Positions 45,950-54,582 of a DNA stretch of 64,000 nucleotides are shown here, piece after piece; the stretch's first letter is position 1; each line of letters begins with the position of its first letter. Source of the stretch: Ardenticatenaceae bacterium (GTDB taxonomy: Bacteria > Chloroflexota > Anaerolineae > Promineifilales > Promineifilaceae). Made by a program: the position numbers and the translations under genes. Under the pieces are notes generated by a model that did not search any database, was not told where the DNA came from, and was given only the letters and a program-made list of their open reading frames with translations. The stretch spans positions 1 through 64,000 of the forward strand of contig JACKBV010000021.1 of the NCBI GenBank assembly GCA_020634315.1, read 5' to 3'.

Positions 45950-47635
45950 ATGAAGTTAAAAAGAACGGCTCTATGGTTAGCCGCCACGGCATTTTTATTA
46001 TTGGCTGTTGTGCTTATCGCCCAGCCTACTGTTGCCCAAAGTGGTCCCAACCTGTTTACAAACCCAGGATTTGAAGAGGGACATCACCATCAGGACGGCA
46101 TTGCAGAAATTACCGTCCCCGATGGCTGGCACATGTATTGGGTAGATGCGGTCACTTTCCCTGGTGCCTATAACGACCTGGTAGCTCATCGCCCGGAGAC
46201 AGTTGTCTGGGATGCCACGGGTGGCGTTCCCGTAGGGGAAGAGGTGTTTTGGCGTGATGGTATTTTCACCCTGAAAATCTTCAAGAGTTGGGCACCCATG
46301 TATGCCGCTATTTCGCAGGACGTGAGCGGACTGGAAGTGGGGCGTCATTATCTCGTCGTCGCGCCTGTTTACACGGATATCTATGATTGGGATGGCGGTA
46401 AAATCCCTCCAACTGATTCGTCACATGGACAGGTGCGCCTGGGTGCAAGCCCGGTAGGGGCTGGCTGGCGTGATGAGGCCGCGATTGCCTATTCTGGTTG
46501 GTTTGCCTCGACATATGCCGGTTATGGCATTTTTAGCTATGAATTTACGGCAACCCAGAGCGATATGACGGTCTGGATTGAAGTAAAAGGCACCTATCCA
46601 CACAGCAACAACGGCTTTTTCATTGATACCGTTGGCCTTTACGCCCTTGATTCTGTAAGCGCTGTGACCAACCCCGGTGGTGGCAGCACGGCTCCGGTAG
46701 TTCCTGCCGGGCCAACTTCGACACCCTTGCCGCCGCCAACCCCACGCCCCGATGGTGCTATTTACCACACGGTGCAAGGGGATGACACGTTGTGGGTGAT
46801 TGCTGTGCAATATGCCAGTGTGATGAACATGACCCCGGAAGAGGCATTGCCGCGCATTCAAGAGCTGAATAACAATCCGGCATTTATTTCGGTGGGGCAG
46901 GAATTGTTGATTGTGCCGCCACAAGAAAATGTGACGCCACCCGTTGTTGAAGAGGCAACCCCGGAAGCAACGCCAGAGGCTACGGCCGAATCAGAAAGCA
47001 CGGGCACAGAAGAAGGCACGGCCGAATCGACTGGCCCGGACACATCAGCCGCATTGGCTTCCCCAGAAGGGGGTGCTGGCGATGAGGCTGCTGCGCCGGA
47101 GCCTACCGAAGCTGTCATTGCGCCAGTGACCAACTCAATTTGCGTTTCTGTGTTCAACGATGGCAATGGCGATAAGACTTACAACCAGGGTTCGGAGACT
47201 GTGTTGGCGGATGCGGCCGTTACCTTAACGCGCGGTGGCAACACGGTTGGCACGTATGTGTCTGATGGTGTGAGCGAATCGCACTGCTTTGACAGCCTGG
47301 AACCCGACACCTATCAGGTGCAGTTCTTCCCGCCGGCTGGTTATCAGACGACGACGGATGGCAGCTGGGCAGTGGTGGCTTCTGGTGGTGCGCTGATTCC
47401 GGTGAACTTTGGTGCTCAGTTGAGTGCTGCCGGTGGCGAGGAAGTGGCGGTTGTGGACACGGCCGTTTCCGCGCCAGAAACGACAACAACGGATGAGACA
47501 ACGGACACGGCTGCGGCCCCGGAAACGGCCGTTGTCGAAGACAGCAGCTTGCCCATTGGCACAATAGTCATTGGTGTGGCCGTCTTCCTCGTTGTTTTGG
47601 CCGCTATTGGCGTTGTGCTGCTGCGCCGCGCCTAG
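45950..47635 (+). CDS. Secreted cell-surface protein: sandwich domain, LysM, SdrD-B-like domain, C-terminal anchor
   Basis: 561 residues. A signal peptide (LWLAATAFLLLAVVLIAQ) is followed by an 'NPGFEEG...VPDGW' beta-sandwich domain (about 35-225). Then come one LysM (HTVQGDDTLWVIAVQYAS, near 265-320), a Thr/Glu/Ser-rich linker (about 325-385) and an SdrD B-like domain (ICVSVFNDGNGDKTYNQGSE). A C-terminal helix follows (IGTIVIGVAVFLVVLAAIGV) ending in RRA. LysM binds peptidoglycan. A strong GGAGGAATG site precedes the ATG. The same sandwich domain occurs in the LysM protein at 50735, on the other side of PBP1A. Confidence 0.85.
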   Translation: MKLKRTALWLAATAFLLLAVVLIAQPTVAQSGPNLFTNPGFEEGHHHQDGIAEITVPDGWHMYWVDAVTFPGAYNDLVAHRPETVVWDATGGVPVGEEVFWRDGIFTLKIFKSWAPMYAAISQDVSGLEVGRHYLVVAPVYTDIYDWDGGKIPPTDSSHGQVRLGASPVGAGWRDEAAIAYSGWFASTYAGYGIFSYEFTATQSDMTVWIEVKGTYPHSNNGFFIDTVGLYALDSVSAVTNPGGGSTAPVVPAGPTSTPLPPPTPRPDGAIYHTVQGDDTLWVIAVQYASVMNMTPEEALPRIQELNNNPAFISVGQELLIVPPQENVTPPVVEEATPEATPEATAESESTGTEEGTAESTGPDTSAALASPEGGAGDEAAAPEPTEAVIAPVTNSICVSVFNDGNGDKTYNQGSETVLADAAVTLTRGGNTVGTYVSDGVSESHCFDSLEPDTYQVQFFPPAGYQTTTDGSWAVVASGGALIPVNFGAQLSAAGGEEVAVVDTAVSAPETTTTDETTDTAAAPETAVVEDSSLPIGTIVIGVAVFLVVLAAIGVVLLRRA

Positions 47636-47661
47636 TCGTCAATCCCCTAAAACCCGTAGTA

Positions 47662-47696
47662 AAAGCCAGGCTTTGCAAAAAAGCCTGGCTTTTTTG
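47662..47696 (+). terminator. Intrinsic terminator
   Basis: AAGCCAGGCTT and AAGCCTGGCTT pair around a short A-rich loop, followed by a run of T. It separates the LysM gene from PBP1A. Confidence 0.93.
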
Positions 47697-47872
47697 TTGC
47701 CTGGCGGCGGTTTCGTCACCTTTGCGTCATCTTTGCGTCACGCTTCCATACAGCAGCCATGCGTGCGATCTTCTACACTAAAGAAACATTCGGGAATCAT
47801 TTCCACTTTGATCCATTTAATTGCAACCCATTACTTGCATAGACCTGAAATCATTTTGTACGAGGAGCACGC

Positions 47873-50638
47873 ATGTATCATCAAGAAGAAACCCAACCTG
47901 TTCACAATACTGTCGCTGAACCGCGTCGGCGCGGCCGTTTTGGCTGCCTGGGCCGCGCCTTTATTGGCGGTTTGTTGCTGCTGGCGCTGTTGATTTTCAC
48001 CGGCATTGTCATCGCTGGCACATTGATTTACAAAGATTTTTCGCAGGAGATCGAAGATGGCATTGCCAAATTAGAAGCGGCGCGAGATCGCGAGACGTTC
48101 GAGACGACAATTATCACCGACCGCAACGGGGAGTTGTTGTGGCAAATTTTTGGTGAGGGCAAGCGAACGGCCGTTTCCCTGAGCCAGATTCCATCACAAT
48201 TGGTGCAGGCAACGGTGTCTGTGGAAGATGATACGTTTTACGACAATGTTGGGTTAGATGCTCCTTCGCTGATTGCCGCGCTCATTGCCAATTTCCGTAA
48301 TCCCGACGACCGCCCCGTGGGCGGCAGCACCATTACGCAGCAGTTGGTACGCCATCTCGCCTTTGACTACGAAGAGCGAACGGCCGTTTCCTACAACCGC
48401 AAAAGCAAAGAGATCATCCTTGCCTGGGTGATGAGCCGCAACTACAGCAAAGATGAAATCATGGAAATGTATCTCAACGAAATTTACTACGGCAATTTGG
48501 CTTATGGCATCGAGGCGGCGGCGCAAACCTACTTTGGCAAGTCGGCAACCGAACTGAGCCTGGGTGAAGCCACTTTATTGACCGGTTTGCCGCAAAGTCC
48601 GGTAGAGCTAGACCCCTTCACCAACTTTGAAGGCGCCAAAGAGCGGCAGTGGATCGTGCTCAATTTGATGGCGTCCGAAGGGTACATTACACAAGACGAA
48701 GTGATGGCCGCGTACCAGGAACCGCTCACCTTTGCGCAGCAAGAAGTCAGCCTGACCGCGCCCCATTTTGCCGTCTACGTGCGCCAGCTTTTAGAGGAGC
48801 AGTTTGGCGCAGATGTGGTTGCCAATGGTGGCCTGCGCGTTACCACTTCGCTCGACCTGAATTACCAACGTCTGGCTGAGCAACTGGCGCGGCAGCATGT
48901 GGCCGCAGTTGGCCCGGAACATAACCTGACCAATGCAGCCCTGATTGCCATGAAGCCGGGGACGGGAGAAATTTTGGCGATGTTGGGCAGTGTCGATTAT
49001 CACGATGACACCATTGACGGCCGTGTCAATGTGACATTGTCGCCGCAGCAGCCCGGCAGTTCCATTAAACCCCTCACCTATGCCGCTGCCTTATCGCCGG
49101 TGAATGGCGAAGCGCCAGCCTGGACGGCTGCCGACATTTTGTGGGATGTGCCGGTGGATTATGCCCAGTTTAACGGGGACACGTATGCGCCGGTGAATTA
49201 TGACGGCCGTTTCCATGGTCCCGTTCGCCTGCGCACCGCACTCGCCAACAGCTACAACGTGCCAGCCGTGCTGGCTTTGCAAGACGTTGGCGTGCCGCGC
49301 TTCATCGAATTTGCGCGAGCGATGGGGATTACGAGCTGGCAAGATGACCCCAGCCGTTATGGCCTGTCCCTGACATTGGGCGGCGGCGAAGTGACGCCGC
49401 TTGAGTTGACCACAGCGTATGCCATTTTTGCCAATAACGGGCAGCAGGTGACGCCCGTCTCTATTTTGCGCGTCACTAAAAGCAATGGCGAGGTTTTGTA
49501 CGAATACCAGCCACCCGCTGCGGAGCAGGTGATTGACCCGCGTGTCGCTTTCCTTATCAGCGATATTCTTGATGACGATGCGGCGCGTGTGCCCGCTATG
49601 GGGCGCGACAACCCCCTGGCGCTGCCTTTCCCGGCGGCGGCAAAGACGGGCACGACCAATGATTTCCGTGATAACTGGACGATGGGCTACACGCCTGGTC
49701 TGGTCGTGGGTGTGTGGACGGGCAACACGGACAACAGTGAGATGCTGCACATCAGTGGCTTGACGGGGGCTGCGCCGCTTTGGTCGGAATATATGCAGGC
49801 TGTCTATGCGGATTATGGGCTGTTGGAAAGTTTGTGGGTGGATGGAATGCCCCCGGCAAATGAGTTTACGCCGCCAAGTGGGGTGGAGAAACGGCCGTTA
49901 TGCAGCCTCAGCTCGGTGGTTGTGGGGGCGACAGATTGCACGCAAAGCGGCAGCGAATGGTTCCTGGAAGAATCAGTGGCAAAGGATGAGGAACCAACCC
50001 TGACCGATGCTGTGACCTGGGAACAGTTAGAACCGGCCGTCTGGCGCATGCCTGCTGCCCCGCTGCCGCCGCTGCCGTTGGAGGTTGTCAACCCGGAGGC
50101 GGATGAGGATGCGCCGCCATCGCAGTTGTTCTGTCACTTTGCACAGGGAACGGCCGTTGCCGAACTGCCCGCCAACGCTTTGCCACAAGTATTCCTCTCG
50201 CCGCCGCGCAACGAGGAAAGCCTGAAAGCGGCGCATGAGTGGGCACAGGCCAACAATATCGCGCTGCTGCCAACGGCCGTTTGCAACGAGGAACTGCTGG
50301 CGCTGGCACGCGACCCGAACATCGTCGCCGTCTACCGCATCACGACCCCGAAAGCGGGCGATAACGTAAATGGCGTCTTGCCCATCGTCGGCACGGCCGA
50401 TTTCGACCCGGCAGTCGTCCAATTTTACAAGATCGAGTTGGGGATTCCTCAGAGTGAGACCGATATTCAATGGGTGACGCTGGGTGAAACGCACACGACG
50501 CCGGTGGTCAATGGCACGCTGGAGATGCTGCACGCCGACGCCCTGCCCCCTGGCGATTATTTCCTGCGCCTGATTGTGATTAAGGATAGTAACTATGTTG
50601 GGGAGCCGCACACCATTCAAATAACGATTGGCTCATAA
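47873..50638 (+). CDS. Penicillin-binding protein 1A (bifunctional glycosyltransferase/transpeptidase)
   Basis: A class A PBP that polymerises and crosslinks peptidoglycan, 921 residues. The membrane helix is at about 30-55. The GT51 domain has the catalytic Glu in VEDDTFYDN (E118) and GGSTITQQLVRHL. The transpeptidase has S396-S-I-K399, SYN (ANSYNVPA) and AAKTGTTNDF near 591. The last 250 residues hold a cysteine-containing linker and an Ig-like module (ITTPKAGDNVNGVLPIVGTA). Such tails occur in several Chloroflexota PBPs as far as I recall. The window thus supports a peptidoglycan-containing cell. Confidence 0.95.
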   Translation: MYHQEETQPVHNTVAEPRRRGRFGCLGRAFIGGLLLLALLIFTGIVIAGTLIYKDFSQEIEDGIAKLEAARDRETFETTIITDRNGELLWQIFGEGKRTAVSLSQIPSQLVQATVSVEDDTFYDNVGLDAPSLIAALIANFRNPDDRPVGGSTITQQLVRHLAFDYEERTAVSYNRKSKEIILAWVMSRNYSKDEIMEMYLNEIYYGNLAYGIEAAAQTYFGKSATELSLGEATLLTGLPQSPVELDPFTNFEGAKERQWIVLNLMASEGYITQDEVMAAYQEPLTFAQQEVSLTAPHFAVYVRQLLEEQFGADVVANGGLRVTTSLDLNYQRLAEQLARQHVAAVGPEHNLTNAALIAMKPGTGEILAMLGSVDYHDDTIDGRVNVTLSPQQPGSSIKPLTYAAALSPVNGEAPAWTAADILWDVPVDYAQFNGDTYAPVNYDGRFHGPVRLRTALANSYNVPAVLALQDVGVPRFIEFARAMGITSWQDDPSRYGLSLTLGGGEVTPLELTTAYAIFANNGQQVTPVSILRVTKSNGEVLYEYQPPAAEQVIDPRVAFLISDILDDDAARVPAMGRDNPLALPFPAAAKTGTTNDFRDNWTMGYTPGLVVGVWTGNTDNSEMLHISGLTGAAPLWSEYMQAVYADYGLLESLWVDGMPPANEFTPPSGVEKRPLCSLSSVVVGATDCTQSGSEWFLEESVAKDEEPTLTDAVTWEQLEPAVWRMPAAPLPPLPLEVVNPEADEDAPPSQLFCHFAQGTAVAELPANALPQVFLSPPRNEESLKAAHEWAQANNIALLPTAVCNEELLALARDPNIVAVYRITTPKAGDNVNGVLPIVGTADFDPAVVQFYKIELGIPQSETDIQWVTLGETHTTPVVNGTLEMLHADALPPGDYFLRLIVIKDSNYVGEPHTIQITIGS

Positions 50639-50662
50639 GCTGTGGCACGCCGCGGCAAATAA

Positions 50663-50732
50663 AAAGGAGCCTCCCGGAAGTCTGGGCCATGAGCTAATCA
50701 TGGCGACAACTTCCAGGAGGCTCCTTTCCTTT
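50663..50732. terminator. Bidirectional terminator carrying a CTCCCGGA-type repeat
   Basis: AAAGGAGCCTCCCGGAAGT (50663-50681) pairs with ACTTCCAGGAGGCTCCTTT (50709-50727) with one mismatch, then TCCTTTTATT. It lies between the convergent PBP1A and LysM genes. Its core resembles the hairpins at 371-459 and 54277-54311. Confidence 0.88.
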
Positions 50733-50734
50733 TA

Positions 50735-51877
50735 TTAGTCGATTTTTTCTAAGGACCAATCGTCGAGGAACCAGCCATTGTTGGCTTGCACATAACGATT
50801 GCGGAAAGAACCACCGAGACGGACGCTGCCGGCTTCGGTCATCGTGAACTGATAGGAGAGGGTGTTGCGGCTGCCAATGCTGGCCGGTTCGCTCCATCCG
50901 GTGCCGCCATCATTGTGAATGATGCGTACTTCGGCAGCCAGGGATTGCGATGCCCAAATTTTGTCGCCACCTTGTTGATAGGCGGCAACGGTATCGGGGA
51001 AGTAGTTGATGGTGAAGCGATAGGTTCCCGGTTGCAGGTAGACATCGGTGAAAAGGCTGAAGCTGGTTGGCGCACCGCCTTTGAATACCTTGACCGTTTT
51101 CTCGCCGTTAAAGACGAACAGGTTATGTTCGAAGGCTGGTAATTGTGTTTTGGCGACCACGCGACATTCTGGACGCAGGAAAAGGCCGCCCGAACCGGGT
51201 TCGAGGGTGTTTGCGCCTTCGTCAACGGCTAACTGCCAGCCATCGGGAACCTGGAGTTCATTGTACAAATAGAAGTACCAATCTCCTTCAAAGGAGGGAT
51301 TGGGCAGCAGGTTGGCACTGGTTGGTGCGGGGGCGGGGGGTGTTTCTTCCGTCACGGGTGCGGTGGGTGCCGGTGTGTTGTCTGTGACGGGCACTTCGGC
51401 TGTTGTCGTTGCCCCTGGCACAATGATTTCCTGCCCGGATACGATGAAGTTGGGGTTCGCCAGGTTGTTGGCGGCGACGATTTCATCGACGGTGGTGCCA
51501 AAGCGTTGGGCGATGCTGTACAGGCTGTCACCGGGTTGGATGATGTAAACGCCGCTGCTATCGACAACGGCCGTTCCCGATCCACTGCCACTGCTGCTAT
51601 TGTCATCTGTGGAGACGCCGCCGTCACTGATGGCCGCATCAAAATCACCCGACGTACCGGGGATGATGAGAACCTGTCCTACTGTAATGAAGTTAGCGTT
51701 TTCAATATTATTTGCCTGGACAATGGCCTGTACGGTTGTGCCGTACTGGCGGGCAATGCTGGAGAGCGTGTCTCCTTGTTGCACCACATAGGTTGCATCG
51801 GCGCGTGCGATTCCCAAGGGGATAAATAAGAGCAGCGCCACGATAACCATAACCAGGTAGATTGAGCGTGTTTTCAT
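50735..51877 (-). CDS. Secreted protein with two LysM domains and a sandwich domain
   Basis: 380 residues. A signal peptide (IYLVMVIVALLLFIPLGIA) is followed by LysM 1 (TYVVQQGDTLSSIARQYG) and LysM 2 (VYIIQPGDSLYSIAQRFG), joined by a Ser/Gly/Asp linker. A Pro/Thr-rich linker and a C-terminal 'NPSFEGDW...VPDGW' beta-sandwich domain (about 190-380) follow. The domain order is the reverse of the protein at 45950. The start at 51877 is favoured by the signal peptide and a GAGGATG site; 51886 is possible. It probably binds the cell wall near septal or lateral synthesis sites, but no function is established. Confidence 0.88.
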   Translation of the reverse strand: MKTRSIYLVMVIVALLLFIPLGIARADATYVVQQGDTLSSIARQYGTTVQAIVQANNIENANFITVGQVLIIPGTSGDFDAAISDGGVSTDDNSSSGSGSGTAVVDSSGVYIIQPGDSLYSIAQRFGTTVDEIVAANNLANPNFIVSGQEIIVPGATTTAEVPVTDNTPAPTAPVTEETPPAPAPTSANLLPNPSFEGDWYFYLYNELQVPDGWQLAVDEGANTLEPGSGGLFLRPECRVVAKTQLPAFEHNLFVFNGEKTVKVFKGGAPTSFSLFTDVYLQPGTYRFTINYFPDTVAAYQQGGDKIWASQSLAAEVRIIHNDGGTGWSEPASIGSRNTLSYQFTMTEAGSVRLGGSFRNRYVQANNGWFLDDWSLEKID

Positions 51878-51910
51878 AAAATGCATCCTCTCATATGCAA
51901 AGCTTTTAGT

Positions 51911-51952
51911 TTGCCTGTTTTTTGCTGCCAAAATAGCAAAAATGACAGGCAA
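51911..51952 (-). other. Hairpin in the leader of the LysM gene
   Basis: TTGCCTGT and TTTTTGCT (51911-51926) pair with AGCAAAAA and ACAGGCAA (51935-51952) across a 2-nt bulge, a 16-bp stem 34 nt upstream of the start. It may be a 5' stabiliser or the remains of a terminator. The remaining spacer to 52085 shows nothing. Confidence 0.5.
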
Positions 51953-52085
51953 TCAATAATTCTAGCGCAATGGCGCAGAAACGCATATTTTGAGAGTAAA
52001 TTTGCAGGGAATATCCATTGTCTGTCATGTATTTGCGGCGGCACAGGTATGCCAGATGGTTCAATTGAAGGATGAGAGAGGCAGT

Positions 52086-52129
52086 GTGCTTGAGCTAACC
52101 ATTTTTGCTCCGCAAGTTAGCTCAAGCAC
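52086..52129 (-). terminator. Hairpin after the APC permease gene
   Basis: A perfect 14-bp stem, GTGCTTGAGCTAAC with its complement at 52116-52129, begins about 20 nt past the permease stop on the minus strand. No U-tract is visible, so terminator function is likely but not certain. Confidence 0.55.
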
Positions 52130-52150
52130 GATCTCAGTCCTGTTAGTCAA

Positions 52151-54064
52151 CTAATGACGGTCAGCTACCATAGCATGTGGTAGATGGTGCAATTGATAAG
52201 GCACATTAGTAATAGCGACTCCTTCCAAATGCCGAAAAGCCATGCGGAAGACCATCGTGCTGTTACGGTGCAGCCCTTGCTGCCAAAAGCTTTCGGTGGT
52301 AAGCCCGCCTAGAATCACGTGAATATAAGCATCTGGCGCTTCTTGCCGAATTTCTTGTACGTAAGTGATCAAGGGTTCAGTCAGGCTCCGGTAAGGTGAA
52401 GCCAACACCACCAGCGGCGTCTCGCCCATACGCATCGCCCATTTCCGTTCCAAGTCGGCGGTACGATCCGAATCAATACTAACGTGAACGGCCGTCCACG
52501 GCTGCCCTAACGACATGGCAAAGTTAATGGCACGAATGGAAGCGGCATGTAAGTTATCAATCAAGACAATCGTGCGTAATGGTCGCGCTCCAATCATCCG
52601 GTTCTCTCCGGCCAGGCTTAAATCGGCCGCAACAGCCTTGTAGTGATGATGGATACGGAAGAAAAACCACACCAGGGATGGTGTCAACACAATCACAATC
52701 CAGGCACCATCACGAAACTTCGTTACCGCAAACACGATCATAACCACAAAGGTCATGATAGCCCCTATACCGTTCACTATCTGTTTCCAACGCCATTGGG
52801 GATCGTAGCGCATGATCGAGCCATGCACTTCCACCTCTTCCCCAGGTTGCATACGAGACACCTTATGCCAGCGCACCACCATACCTGACTGCGACAGTGT
52901 AAAACTGAGAAATACGCCAATTGCATAAAGCGGGATGAGGGCTGAAACAGATGCCTGGAACAATATCACAAGCAGCGATGCTATCCCGGCCAACATCACG
53001 ACTCCCCATGAAAAGACCAGACGGCTGCCACGAAAGGTGAGTTGGCGTGGGAGAAATCCATCACCTGCGTGGAGTGCAGCCAGCCGTGGAAAGTCAGCAA
53101 AACTGGTGTTAGCTGCCATAATCAAGATAAGGGTTGTACTGATCAGTGTCAGCAAATAGAATGTCCCATTGCCATACACAGCACGTCCAATCTGCGAAAT
53201 CACCGTTTCTACTTCGCTGGGTTGGGCATGTACAGCTCGTGCCAGTAGTGTGATACCGATGAACAGCGTCATCAAAATGCCGCTCATTGCCAACATCGTA
53301 TTGGCTGCGTTGCGCGAACGAGGCTCTTTAAAGGCAGTGATGCCGTTTGAAATAGCCTCGACCCCGGTGAGTGCGGTGCAGCCACTGCTAAAGGCACGCA
53401 ATACGAGAAACAATGTCAATGGTGATACGGCATTGGCGACCATCTCGACACCAGTAATTGGCTCTAGTGTCCCAGTGACCCAACGAAATGCACCCACAAT
53501 CAACAACAACAAGGCCATCCCTAAAAAGAAGTAAGTCGGCACGGCAAAGGCCGTGCTGGACTCTTTGACACCGCGCAGGTTTACGATGGTCATGAACACA
53601 ATAAGTCCCACCGCAATTTCCACACGGTAGGGATAAAGGGTTGGAAATGCAGAAGTAATCTGGGCTACGCCAGAGGAAATGGAAACAGCCACCGTGAGAA
53701 TATAGTCAGTCAGCAAGGCTGCGCCAGCTGTCTGTGCTGGCAGTTCGCCTAGATTGTCGCGGGCGACAATGTAGGCACCGCCACCCCCAGGGTAAGCAAA
53801 GATGGTTTGTCGGTAAGAGGTGGTTAGTACAATCAGTAAGAGGGAAATACCCAAGGCAATAGGGATCGACAGATGGAAATAGGCCGCGCCAGCCAATGCC
53901 AAAATGACGAGAATCTCTTCTGTGGCATAGGCAACAGAAGAGAGTGCATCGGATGCAAAAACAGCCAATGCTGGAATTTTGCCAATGGCTTGATGAGGAG
54001 CAGCCGCCGTTTCTAACGGCCGTCCCAATAAGATTTGTGAAAATGATTGTCTGCTAGTTGCCAT
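52151..54064 (-). CDS. APC-superfamily permease with C-terminal cytosolic domain (KimA-like)
   Basis: 637 residues. About twelve helices occupy residues 25-470; the first shows FASDALSSVAYATEEILVIL. PGGGGAYIVARDNLG is the substrate-binding re-entrant segment. The last 150 residues form a soluble alpha/beta domain (TIVLIDNLHAASIRAINFAM, VLASPYRSLTEPLITYVQEI), as in KimA-type potassium importers and related amino-acid permeases. The substrate could be K+ or an amino acid. GAGGAA supports the ATG at 54064. I found no c-di-AMP (ydaO) riboswitch motif upstream. Confidence 0.85.
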   Translation of the reverse strand: MATSRQSFSQILLGRPLETAAAPHQAIGKIPALAVFASDALSSVAYATEEILVILALAGAAYFHLSIPIALGISLLLIVLTTSYRQTIFAYPGGGGAYIVARDNLGELPAQTAGAALLTDYILTVAVSISSGVAQITSAFPTLYPYRVEIAVGLIVFMTIVNLRGVKESSTAFAVPTYFFLGMALLLLIVGAFRWVTGTLEPITGVEMVANAVSPLTLFLVLRAFSSGCTALTGVEAISNGITAFKEPRSRNAANTMLAMSGILMTLFIGITLLARAVHAQPSEVETVISQIGRAVYGNGTFYLLTLISTTLILIMAANTSFADFPRLAALHAGDGFLPRQLTFRGSRLVFSWGVVMLAGIASLLVILFQASVSALIPLYAIGVFLSFTLSQSGMVVRWHKVSRMQPGEEVEVHGSIMRYDPQWRWKQIVNGIGAIMTFVVMIVFAVTKFRDGAWIVIVLTPSLVWFFFRIHHHYKAVAADLSLAGENRMIGARPLRTIVLIDNLHAASIRAINFAMSLGQPWTAVHVSIDSDRTADLERKWAMRMGETPLVVLASPYRSLTEPLITYVQEIRQEAPDAYIHVILGGLTTESFWQQGLHRNSTMVFRMAFRHLEGVAITNVPYQLHHLPHAMVADRH

Positions 54065-54276
54065 AAATTTCCTCAAAGTAACAAAAAAACACCTTGGAAG
54101 CAGCAAGTTTTTCCAAGGATCGAGCAAATTGTATGACTGTTTATTGCCCGGAGAAGTGGCGTAATGTTGTATCTTTCTCTCTTACTCTACACTAAAAGAC
54201 GTACTGATTAGGGGCGAGACAATTCCTGCATGGACGATTGCAAGGGCTTGCATAAGGGTTCGCGCGTAAACAACAT

Positions 54277-54311
54277 GATCCTCCCGGAGGTTCAAAGCCT
54301 CCGGGAGGATC
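54277..54311. repeat. CCTCCCGGAGG hairpin repeat
   Basis: GATCCTCCCGGAGG (54277-54290) pairs perfectly with CCTCCGGGAGGATC (54298-54311) around TTCAAAG. No T-tract follows. Same core as the elements at 371-459. Confidence 0.85.
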
Positions 54312-54428
54312 GGAACAAACTCAAAAGTTGATAACGGGCAAACGCTAAGGCTCTACGGGGGTTCTTGAGTTTGATGCCACAGGGATGACTTGCGCAAATG
54401 GTGAACCTTGCTAAACTCATTTTAGTTC

Positions 54429-54467
54429 AGCGCCTGGGAAGCAGTTTTCTTTCCAGGCTTTTGTCTT
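54429..54467 (+). terminator. Terminator-like hairpin upstream of the lipoprotein gene
   Basis: GCCTGGGAA pairs with TTTCCAGGC (one G-U), followed by TTTTGTCTTG. It lies about 115 nt before the lipoprotein start, so it would end a short leader transcript or a small RNA. Confidence 0.55.
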
Positions 54468-54582
54468 GTGATGACGGTATGCCTGTGTTTTGCAGTGACA
54501 TACAGCTTTCCAGAGATGCCGTTGCCAGCTTGTCAGACCACATTGAGATTTTGGGGAGCATCATAGATTAAGGAAATTTCTC

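Larger units (their letters stand above)
54065..54582. other. 518-nt divergent spacer with hairpin repeat and candidate structured RNA
   Basis: It holds a CCTCCCGGAGG hairpin (54277-54311) and a region 54315-54470 with paired segments. In that region CAAACTCAA is at about 54317, TTGAGTTTG lies some 50 nt later, and a terminator-like stem GCCTGGGAA/TTTCCAGGC is followed by TTTTGTCTT. No coding frame of interest is seen. The part next to the permease (54065-54270) shows nothing else. Confidence 0.5.

Noticed and set aside
54312..54470. c-di-GMP-I or c-di-AMP riboswitch
   Set aside because: GGGCAAAC resembles part of the GEMM core, but the GAAA tetraloop and GACGCAAAGC half are missing; no ydaO motif is present on the permease side.
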